Shown: one piece after another, positions 1-5,977 of the stretch
How the letters are laid out: each line of letters starts with the position of its first letter
Numbering within the stretch: the stretch's first letter is position 1
Made by a program: the position numbers and the translations under genes
The notes under the pieces: generated by a model
The model's database searches: none
What the model was told of the DNA's origin: nothing
Seen by the model: only the letters and a program-made list of their open reading frames with translations
Assembly: GCA_016926475.1 (NCBI GenBank)
Contig: JAFGON010000025.1
Coordinates: 1 to 6,985, forward strand
DNA: 6,985 bases
DNA from: a candidate division WOR-3 bacterium
GTDB taxonomy: Bacteria; SDB-A
Direction: 5' to 3'

Positions 1-1
1 C

Positions 2-655
2 TCTGTAACGGCTTAAATCCACTTTTTCAAATTCCAAGCTTTTTAGTTTTTGAACAACTTCCTCCCTGTCTTCTTTTTTCCATATAACGAGAACAGAATT
101 CTGTCTTGAATTTTTTTGGACAGTCTGAGAAACACCGGGAGAGATATCTGGGTTTTCGTATTTGGAAGGGATGTATCCAGCTGAGGTCTCGTAAAAAATA
201 CCGCTAGTGATTTCTTCCAGCGGTTTGTCCATGTCTCTCCAATTTTCCAGAAGATCCAAGCTCTCTCTTGCCTTTTCCTCTCTGTCTTTGAGAGAAGACA
301 TCCTCTCTTCAATATCACGGACCTGAAGGACGACATCTTTATAGTCAAAATCTTCGACGATTTTTAAAAGCTCTTTTGTCTTAAGGACAAGTTTTTCCCC
401 GACGACGCTCTGGAGAAAGCTTTTCGGGACACTGTATTTATCCAAAAAGCTCTCGGCGCTTTTTATTTCCGAAAGAATATTTGAAGAGTCTTTGGTTCGT
501 GTTTCATCTTTGTAGTCTCCAAGAGCTTCTTTGACTTTAACGGAAACTTCATCTTCTATTTGAATAATTCCGAGCGCTTGCAGTCTTTTTAGATAAGTTT
601 CCTCTTGGGCTGTGGATCCTACAATCCTGACTTTTGACATGAGTTCAATGCTCAA
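2..655 (-). CDS. A/V-type ATP synthase subunit I, N-terminal part (cut by window edge)
   Basis: Subunit I (the a-type stator subunit) joins the peripheral stalks to the membrane ion channel of A/V-type ATPases. Only the first 218 codons are here; the C-terminal membrane half lies beyond the left edge. Hand translation from the TTG at 653-655 gives MSIELMSKVRIVG, then ALGIIQIED about 25 residues later, the usual subunit I opening. A long charged helical stretch follows (about residues 40-130), then WRDMDKPLEE (139-148) and an ETSAGYIPS segment, both typical of the cytoplasmic dumbbell domain. I prefer TTG to the in-frame ATG at 638-640. A GAGGTGG ribosome binding site lies 8 bases before TTG but about 23 bases before ATG, and family members commonly begin with a few residues, Met, then a K-V-x-I-x-G strand. 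The TTG directly abuts the TGA of the upstream gene, suggesting translational coupling. The family call is firm; the start is an inference. Confidence 0.88.
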   Translation of the reverse strand, partial: MSIELMSKVRIVGSTAQEETYLKRLQALGIIQIEDEVSVKVKEALGDYKDETRTKDSSNILSEIKSAESFLDKYSVPKSFLQSVVGEKLVLKTKELLKIVEDFDYKDVVLQVRDIEERMSSLKDREEKARESLDLLENWRDMDKPLEEITSGIFYETSAGYIPSKYENPDISPGVSQTVQKNSRQNSVLVIWKKEDREEVVQKLKSLEFEKVDLSRYR

Positions 656-967
656 TCAAAACCCCACCTCTTTTAAAATTTTCTCTACTGCTTTTGACGA
701 ATTATTCTTGGAAGAACTCCTGATGTTTTTTATTTCATTTTCGAATTTTATCCTCATGTTGGAGATTGTCTTTTGTGATTCTTCTTCGGCAGTTTTGAGA
801 GATTCTTCAAGTCTTTTTTTATAAGACCCTTGAATTTTCTTTATCTCGTTTCTGACCTCTTCTTCAGCTTCGATTATTTTTTTGTCAGCTTTGTTCTGCG
901 CTTCAGAGATTATTTTTTCCGCTTTTTCCTCTGATTCTTTTATCTTTTGAATTATGTCAATAGCCAT
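656..967 (-). CDS. A/V-type ATP synthase subunit H (peripheral stalk, AhaH-like)
   Basis: This 103-residue protein is almost entirely a charged amphipathic helix rich in Glu, Lys and Ala. Runs such as AEKIISEAQNKADKKIIEAE are typical of subunit H (also called G), which pairs with subunit E as the right-handed coiled-coil stalk of A/V-type ATPases. Length fits the family (about 100-110). It has no signal peptide or membrane segment and should be cytoplasmic. The ATG at 965-967 has a strong GAGGAGG site 4 bases upstream. It is the first gene of its operon and is followed directly by subunit I, matching the H-I order of archaeal-type ATPase operons. The sequence alone is low-complexity coiled coil, so the call rests largely on size, helix pattern and the adjacent subunit I gene. 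Confidence 0.85.
   Translation of the reverse strand: MAIDIIQKIKESEEKAEKIISEAQNKADKKIIEAEEEVRNEIKKIQGSYKKRLEESLKTAEEESQKTISNMRIKFENEIKNIRSSSKNNSSKAVEKILKEVGF
664..670 (-). promoter_or_regulatory. Ribosome binding site (GAGGTGG) for subunit I
   Basis: The minus strand reads GAGGTGG inside the last codons of the upstream subunit H gene. It sits 8 bases before a TTG codon at 653-655 that follows the TGA stop without a gap. The next in-frame ATG (638-640) is too far away and has no good site of its own. This site therefore decides the start of subunit I. Confidence 0.55.
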
Positions 968-971
968 TAAA

Positions 972-978
972 CCTCCTC
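972..978 (-). promoter_or_regulatory. Strong Shine-Dalgarno site for subunit H
   Basis: The minus strand reads GAGGAGG followed by TTTA and the ATG at 965-967. This near-perfect anti-16S match shows that the organism uses Shine-Dalgarno initiation. That makes the lack of any such site before the M23 peptidase gene at 1092 more notable. Confidence 0.8.
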
Positions 979-1015
979 AAAACGAAAAATTTAATATGGA
1001 AACACAGAAATAAAA

Positions 1016-1044
1016 ATATTATCAGAATTGTCGGAATACTTCAA
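1016..1044 (-). promoter_or_regulatory. Candidate sigma70-like promoter of the ATPase operon
   Basis: On the minus strand TTGAAG (1039-1044) and TAATAT (1016-1021) are separated by 17 bases; each matches the consensus in 4 of 6 positions. An overlapping GATAAT two bases upstream of TAATAT is an alternative -10. A start near 1009 would give a leader of roughly 40 bases before the subunit H ATG, enough room for the GAGGAGG site. This is pattern matching by eye in A+T-rich DNA. Confidence 0.45.
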
Positions 1045-1079
1045 ACAAAATTGCTGTAGATTTTGCCGGGATATGTTGT

Positions 1080-1085
1080 TATACA
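1080..1085 (+). promoter_or_regulatory. Possible -10 element directly before the M23 peptidase gene
   Basis: TATACA ends 6 bases before the ATG at 1092. No Shine-Dalgarno sequence occurs in between. If it is a real -10 box, transcription would begin at or next to the start codon and give a leaderless mRNA. I see no convincing -35 box at 16-18 base spacing, so the call is weak. Confidence 0.2.
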
Positions 1086-1091
1086 TAGAAA

Positions 1092-2693
1092 ATGGCAATT
1101 TTAGTATTTTCGCTGATAGTCTCCGTTGTATTTCCGGGATACCGAATAGCGCAAATACGCCGAGTTTCCAGTGATACTATCCTCGTCGTGACCTCTGAAA
1201 ACGGAGCATGGAAGGGCTGTTCTCCGGAATCTCTTTCTATTGTAAACGGAACAGAAGATTTTTTTCTCACCGACGGCGTCAAGTTTGGCGACTATTACGT
1301 TTTCTCCACCTGCGGTTCGGGAATGCTTTTGATAGGAAGAAGTTGGTCGGAAAGATGGGGATTTTCAAAAATGGGTCCTAACAGGCAGTATTGTTCGTCA
1401 ATGGAATTTTATCTGGGTAAACTTATCGCGGGTTTTTCAGACGGTCTCTGTGAAACCCTAAGATCCGGCATAAAACCGTGGGATTTTTTTCAAAGGGGAA
1501 AAGCTTCCTATACTTTAGATATAGCCGTAAACGGCGAATTATCCTCGACTTCAAATCTCTCAGGCGTTTTTTTCATCAGATCAAACGGCCAGGCTGAAAA
1601 CCTTCTTTTCCCGGACTCATTATCGCACAACAAAAATCTTTTTTTCCTCTCTGAATCGCTTCTCGTGGGAACCGATTCAGCAATATGGCTTTTCGACGGT
1701 TTTTTATGGCATCTAGTAGGTAAAACCCCGCCTGTTTACTGTTTTTATGTGGATTCCGCCTATATCTGGGTCGGCACCTTCAAAGGCGTAGAAATATACG
1801 ACAGAAAATACTTGAGAAAAATATTCGAATACGGGAATTGTCCTGTTTACTCAATATGCAACTTCAAAGGAAAATGGCTTTTTGGCACACCCCTTGGCTT
1901 GTTTTCCGATTCTCTTCCGAGCTCAGAGCAGGCAGAAAATGAAATCGTCAATACTTTCAGGGAATACCCCCACCCCTTTATAGACCCTCCTTTTCCCGCG
2001 GGTTTCAACATTTCACCTGATCAGACTTATCTCTTTGCATCGACTTTTGACGGCAAACTCAGAATTCATAAAGGTATCGATTTCAACAACCCCGCTTACA
2101 CTCCCATAACAGCAGGTTTCGACGGCGAAGTAGTATCCGCGGGAACTTCATCCACGGGGGCAAACTACATCACAGTGAGGTATTTCAATCACCCCGACGA
2201 ATTCGGAGCGATTTTCATGCACGCCCATCTGGCAGAGCTTTCAAGCCTGGGAAAAGGCGATAACTTCAGGGCAAAAGACACTTTAGGTTACGTTGGCCGC
2301 ACCGGAAGAGCGACAAACGACCATCTACATCTCGAGGCAAGAATAGACAACCACGGTTCCTATTTTTCCGTGAACCCTTTAATTTGGATAAAACCCGGAG
2401 AGGGAACAGGGGCGGTGGCTGGAATCATAACCGAAAACGGAGTTCTTCTCGAAGGGGCTAAAATCTACGGCGTTTTCAAACCCGACAACGTCGAAACTCC
2501 ATTTATTTACGCTGAAACTTACCCCAGAGGCATTATCAGCGACCCTGAACTCGGCGAGAATTTTTTCATAGACGGAGTTTTACCTGGTTTTTACGAAATA
2601 AACATCAAACACACGGGCAGAGAGTCACAAAAATGGACATTAGAAGTCCGACAGGGTTTGATAAGCTGGGTGGAAATCGATGTCTCCCTTTGA
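1092..2693 (+). CDS. Exported M23 (LytM-type) metallopeptidase with propeller-like N-terminal half and C-terminal beta-sandwich
   Basis: A predicted zinc endopeptidase, probably cutting peptidoglycan cross-links or related peptides outside the cytoplasm. Residues 2-14 are hydrophobic (AILVFSLIVSVVF), a short export signal or anchor with no basic n-region. Residues about 27-275 are beta-rich with propeller-like strands such as LLVGTDSAIWLFDG, YIWVGTFKGVEIYD and KWLFGTPLGLFSD. The M23 domain spans about 325-431: HKGID gives zinc ligands H326 and D330, HAHL holds H379, and HLH gives H411 and zinc ligand H413, so the active site looks complete. Residues about 441-533 (GIITENGVLLEGAKI, then FFIDGVLPGFYEINI) resemble a carboxypeptidase-regulatory-like sandwich. 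An in-frame TAG at 1086-1088 makes this ATG the earliest available. There is no Shine-Dalgarno site. Its end overlaps the next gene by 14 bases, suggesting one transcript. The peptidase call is firm; propeller and sandwich calls are by pattern. Confidence 0.87.
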   Translation: MAILVFSLIVSVVFPGYRIAQIRRVSSDTILVVTSENGAWKGCSPESLSIVNGTEDFFLTDGVKFGDYYVFSTCGSGMLLIGRSWSERWGFSKMGPNRQYCSSMEFYLGKLIAGFSDGLCETLRSGIKPWDFFQRGKASYTLDIAVNGELSSTSNLSGVFFIRSNGQAENLLFPDSLSHNKNLFFLSESLLVGTDSAIWLFDGFLWHLVGKTPPVYCFYVDSAYIWVGTFKGVEIYDRKYLRKIFEYGNCPVYSICNFKGKWLFGTPLGLFSDSLPSSEQAENEIVNTFREYPHPFIDPPFPAGFNISPDQTYLFASTFDGKLRIHKGIDFNNPAYTPITAGFDGEVVSAGTSSTGANYITVRYFNHPDEFGAIFMHAHLAELSSLGKGDNFRAKDTLGYVGRTGRATNDHLHLEARIDNHGSYFSVNPLIWIKPGEGTGAVAGIITENGVLLEGAKIYGVFKPDNVETPFIYAETYPRGIISDPELGENFFIDGVLPGFYEINIKHTGRESQKWTLEVRQGLISWVEIDVSL

Positions 2694-3453
2694 AAGAACT
2701 TTAAAAATTCTGGGGAATATCCCACGTAGTTCCTTCTGCGTTTCGTTTGAGCGCCCACCGGGAAAGACAGTTTTAGCTGTCAATCAAAATAAGTTGATGC
2801 ACAGCGCGAGCTTGATGAAACTTCCAGTCATGGCGGCTTTGTTTTCATCGGAAAACGAAGGTTCAATAACTCTATCTTCCTTGGTAAGGCCAAAAAACAC
2901 CTTCGAAAGCCATATAGCCGGTAAAACCTTTTCGGTCGAAAATACTCTTGAAGACAGGCAGTATTCACTGTTTGAATTGACTGAAAAAATGATCGTCAAC
3001 TCAGACAACCAGGCGACATGCATTTTGATGGAAAATCTGCCTCTGTCGAGGATAAACCGTGAAGCTTATCAATGGGGCATGAAAAAGACTAAAATTCTGA
3101 GAAAAGTAATGGACATTCCCGCTCACGAAAAGGGAATCGACAACCTGACAACAGCATCTGATGTCTGCAGTTTTTACAGAAAACTCCTCTCAGGTGAAGG
3201 CATTACAGAATACGCGCGAAAGACGATGATAGATTTTCTTGTTTCCGCCAAACACTTGGGCAGAATCCCTGTAAGTATTACGAATAAATGGCAGACAGCT
3301 CATAAGACGGGGACAGTAACCGGTAAGGTTTATGAAAGCGGAATTGTATTTTCAGAACCACCAACTATTTTCGCTGTCATGGTTTGCAATAAGAACATGA
3401 GCGGTGGAGAAACTGCAATAAAAGATATTTTGGAGAGTTTTTTCCTTGAATAA
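2680..3453 (+). CDS. Serine hydrolase of the class A beta-lactamase/PBP fold (beta-lactamase2-like)
   Basis: This 257-residue protein carries the three penicillin-recognising motifs in order: S-x-x-K as SLMK (S44 nucleophile, K47), SDN (108-110), and KTG (209-211, preceded by H208). Flanking sequence (HSASLMKLPVMAALF; MIVNSDNQATCILM; GIDNLTTASDV) fits the beta-lactamase2 family of standalone serine hydrolases. No clear counterpart of the omega-loop Glu of true class A enzymes (E-x-x-x-N) is visible; the equivalent stretch reads VMDIPAHEKGIDN. A DD-peptidase, D-Ala-amidase or esterase-like role is therefore likelier than antibiotic resistance. No signal peptide is visible. The start (2680-2682) lies inside the end of the M23 gene, with a GGTGGA-like site about 6 bases upstream, so translation is probably coupled. 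The pairing suggests a shared role in wall-peptide metabolism. The substrate is unknown. Confidence 0.82.
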   Translation: MSPFERTLKILGNIPRSSFCVSFERPPGKTVLAVNQNKLMHSASLMKLPVMAALFSSENEGSITLSSLVRPKNTFESHIAGKTFSVENTLEDRQYSLFELTEKMIVNSDNQATCILMENLPLSRINREAYQWGMKKTKILRKVMDIPAHEKGIDNLTTASDVCSFYRKLLSGEGITEYARKTMIDFLVSAKHLGRIPVSITNKWQTAHKTGTVTGKVYESGIVFSEPPTIFAVMVCNKNMSGGETAIKDILESFFLE

Positions 3454-3458
3454 ACGGA

Positions 3459-5336
3459 TTAATTTTCTTTTAAATCGAATTTTTTGAGCTTCAAGACCTT
3501 TATATCTTCCCCCTCGCAAAAACGTTCAACAAGTTGTTTGTCTTCTTCAGGGAAAAACCCGTTTTTAAGCGATATATTCATTATCACTACGTAATAAGGT
3601 TCGTGGTTTAATTTGCAAAGATTGACTTCGTATTTTCGGAGTATAATGCCCGCGCACTTCATCAGCAGTTCTTTTTCTTTGGTAGCCATTGAAACAATTA
3701 CATTGTCCGATTTTGATTTTCCCTCCCTGTCAATTTCCTCTATCACACTTGCTCTTTTTTGGATTGATTCCTTTGCTAGGTTTAGAGCGTCTATGCCTGC
3801 TTTAATCTCCTGGGCGAGAATCTCAACAGGGGTTTCAAATCTATGGAATCCCTCGATGGAAAAATATATTTCATAGACAAGATTTTGATCGTAACCAACG
3901 AGATAATTTTTTACTTCCATAAGTTTTGAAACAAAAACATTCTGCATTCCTTCAGTAAAGTCTCTGTACGACTCAAAAGTTTCGCTGAAATATTCCTTTA
4001 GTCTTTTGTATGCTTCTTCTTCCGATACAAAAACGTCGAGGTCGCATTGAAGATCGAACATAAAGACGCAGATGTCACCGTAATTTTTCGCGGGTATGAA
4101 ATTGGTGACGAAAAATCCTGGGATTTTTTCTATATCCTCGATGAATTTTATCTCGAATTCTTTTGTAATGCAGGATTTGGAGTCAACCATGACGATTTTA
4201 AAATGAACTGAAAATTCGTTTGAGAACACCATCGAAACATATATTTGTGATGTTTTCGAATTTCCAAACTCTTTTACGAGGAGCGGTATTATTGCTCTTG
4301 AATAATGTTCCTGCCCTCCGGCGAGATAATTCTTAAAATTCATGTAATTTGATGAAGGAAGCTTGCTCAGGGCTTTCATCATATTTTTTTTCAACCTTTC
4401 CAAATCATCTCCGACGTAGAAATTGCCATCAGAACTGCTTATTTCAAGTCTGATTACTTTTATTCCGTCTTTTGTTATGAAAGTCTTGTCAAATTTTCTC
4501 TGCGCTTTCTGAACGGATTGATCAATCCTGAGTAAAATGTCATCCAAGGTCAAATTCTGCTGAAAAGCCGCGGCTGTGATGCATGTCAACTCTTCTCTGT
4601 TGGTGGTCAGGTTTTCGACGGATAAAGCGCCTTGCTCCGTCTCTCTGACCCTGTTCACCAATTGAAAATTAATAAGTATCTGATCCCCGATCTGTTTTGT
4701 CGTCCTCTCTCTGAGATACTCAGTTGAACGGCTGGCGAAGAATTTAGCTATTTCACCTTCCGGAGCCGTAATTTTCTTCTTTACTTCTTCCCTGTCCTTT
4801 AACTTTTCTTCGAGATATTGAACAACTCTCGCCATCATTTCTACTTTTCCTGATTCCGAAGCTACAAGGGCTGTAGTGCCGGTCATGCCCCAGGAAGCGA
4901 AATTCAGCGTTCTTGTGATGCTGTCTTTTTCTTCAAAAAGGGCTTTTCTCAGTTCACCGTCTTCCGGTTTTATGTACATCAATATCAAGCCGACATTTTC
5001 GGTCTTGTCGTCATCTGGTATGTCGACGACAAAAGCCGCGAGCCTCGTAATGTTGAATTTTCGGGAATGTATAACTCCAACACACGCTTCCGACATACCC
5101 GCCCAGTCGCTTGAAGCGACGCAAAAAACGACTCCAATCTTTTTTTCTTCCTCAAAAACATCTTTGGATACGACAAAGGTAGCAGTTGAAGCTTTGTCCC
5201 ATGAATAGAGCGTTTCAGAAACCAAATCCCACATAACTCTCGTGGGAAATTCATCTTCGGATTTCGATATAATTTTTTTCGCTCTAATTACAAAGTCTTC
5301 CGGGACAATGCTTTCTTTTTCAAACCGTATATTCAT
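3459..5336 (-). CDS. Uncharacterised protein with tandem ACT-like regulatory modules
   Basis: I do not recognise a named gene. The 625-residue protein is soluble, without signal peptide or membrane segment. Residues about 66-123 look like an ACT domain: strand KKIGVVFCVAS, the D-W-A-G-M turn and helix SEACVGVIHSRKFNI, then strands. Similar strand-helix patterns recur at about 249-320, 363-432 (weaker) and 543-617 (DNVIVSMATKEKELLMKCAG to VKVLKLKK). Residues about 197-250 (KFFASRSTEYLRERTTKQIG, then NREELTCITA) recall the segment between ACT domains and catalytic core in large NAD-dependent glutamate dehydrogenases. No catalytic dehydrogenase domain, nucleotide-binding glycine loop or other enzyme signature is seen. 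ACT domains usually bind amino acids, so an amino-acid-sensing regulator is an inference. It is last in a three-gene run, starting 8 bases after the DUF4159 stop with only a weak AAAGAA site. Gene reality is strong; domain reading is moderate. Confidence 0.6.
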   Translation of the reverse strand: MNIRFEKESIVPEDFVIRAKKIISKSEDEFPTRVMWDLVSETLYSWDKASTATFVVSKDVFEEEKKIGVVFCVASSDWAGMSEACVGVIHSRKFNITRLAAFVVDIPDDDKTENVGLILMYIKPEDGELRKALFEEKDSITRTLNFASWGMTGTTALVASESGKVEMMARVVQYLEEKLKDREEVKKKITAPEGEIAKFFASRSTEYLRERTTKQIGDQILINFQLVNRVRETEQGALSVENLTTNREELTCITAAAFQQNLTLDDILLRIDQSVQKAQRKFDKTFITKDGIKVIRLEISSSDGNFYVGDDLERLKKNMMKALSKLPSSNYMNFKNYLAGGQEHYSRAIIPLLVKEFGNSKTSQIYVSMVFSNEFSVHFKIVMVDSKSCITKEFEIKFIEDIEKIPGFFVTNFIPAKNYGDICVFMFDLQCDLDVFVSEEEAYKRLKEYFSETFESYRDFTEGMQNVFVSKLMEVKNYLVGYDQNLVYEIYFSIEGFHRFETPVEILAQEIKAGIDALNLAKESIQKRASVIEEIDREGKSKSDNVIVSMATKEKELLMKCAGIILRKYEVNLCKLNHEPYYVVIMNISLKNGFFPEEDKQLVERFCEGEDIKVLKLKKFDLKEN

Positions 5337-5344
5337 AAAATTCT

Positions 5345-5977
5345 TTAATGAGTCATGGCATAGCTTATAATATTTATGCCCATTTTGAAAGCCTGTTCTC
5401 TTATTTCTTCAGGATCACGATACACTCTGAAATCAACCCAGCCGTCTGATATATTGCTTTCGTAGGTATAGAATAGACACAATCTGCCATCCATTTCTAT
5501 GCCCCAACCTTCAGGATCTTTTCCGTCGTGCATGTGGATTTTGGGCAACCCCAAGGTAAAACAGTATGGCCATCTGTAAATAATGTGGTCCAAAGGTATC
5601 CTCTCAAATTCCAAATCGGGAAAAGTCTCGGAGATAAAATCCCTCACATCCTTATCAAACCCATAATCGTCATCAATATATATGAACCCGCCTTGTTCTA
5701 AGTAGCTTCTGAAAGCCGCCTTCTCCTCTTCGGAAACCTCCAAACCGCCGTGACCTGTCATAAAAACCATTCGCGTTCGTTCTTTAAGAGCGTCTTCTAT
5801 GTTTAGAGATATTTCAAGAGTTGATAAATCCAAGCTTAACCTTTCGTTAGCCTCTGCAATCAAATTAACTAAGCATGAAGGGTTGTTGTACCAATCTCCG
5901 CCTCTGTATTGCAGCCTTGCAATTTGGGGGCTGTTTAAGACGCTTGTAAAAATGAAAATTAGAAGAGACTGAATCAT
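5345..5977 (-). CDS. Exported DUF4159-family protein
   Basis: A 210-residue protein with a hydrophobic start (IQSLLIFIFTSVL) that looks like a signal peptide or anchor, followed at once by the family opening IARLQYRGGDWYNNPS. Other landmarks fit DUF4159: MTGHGG (73-78), the GGFIYIDDDYGFDKDVR block (96-112), IPLDHIIY (127-134), the LPKIHMHDG stretch with an aromatic G-W-G that follows, and a C-terminal G-I-N-I-I-S-Y ending. The family is thought to adopt a glutamine-amidotransferase-like alpha/beta fold, but its function is not established and I see no proven catalytic triad. Length suits the stand-alone form. Its ATG overlaps the TGA of the coiled-coil gene by four bases (ATGA), so the two are probably translationally coupled, and the ACT-like gene follows after 8 bases. 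Family assignment is by recalled motif pattern. Confidence 0.8.
   Translation of the reverse strand: MIQSLLIFIFTSVLNSPQIARLQYRGGDWYNNPSCLVNLIAEANERLSLDLSTLEISLNIEDALKERTRMVFMTGHGGLEVSEEEKAAFRSYLEQGGFIYIDDDYGFDKDVRDFISETFPDLEFERIPLDHIIYRWPYCFTLGLPKIHMHDGKDPEGWGIEMDGRLCLFYTYESNISDGWVDFRVYRDPEEIREQAFKMGINIISYAMTH

Noticed and set aside
43-348. A 101-codon minus-strand open frame overlapping the left edge
   Set aside because: It lies in another frame within the subunit I coding region, whose translation matches the family throughout; this frame gives no recognisable protein and has no ribosome binding site.
968-1091. Small RNA, riboswitch or CRISPR-like repeat in the divergent intergenic region
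   Set aside because: Only 124 bases of A+T-rich sequence, with no repeated unit and no conserved aptamer-like structure that I can see; promoter elements are sufficient to account for it.
2680-3453. Antibiotic-resistance beta-lactamase
   Set aside because: The motifs fit the fold, but the class A omega-loop Glu signature and a signal peptide are missing; a peptide-processing serine hydrolase is the more careful call.
4876-5208. Plus-strand and alternative minus-strand frames of 89-110 codons inside the ACT-like gene
   Set aside because: They are fully contained in a 625-codon frame with coherent domain-like patterns, and their compositions look like antisense shadows.
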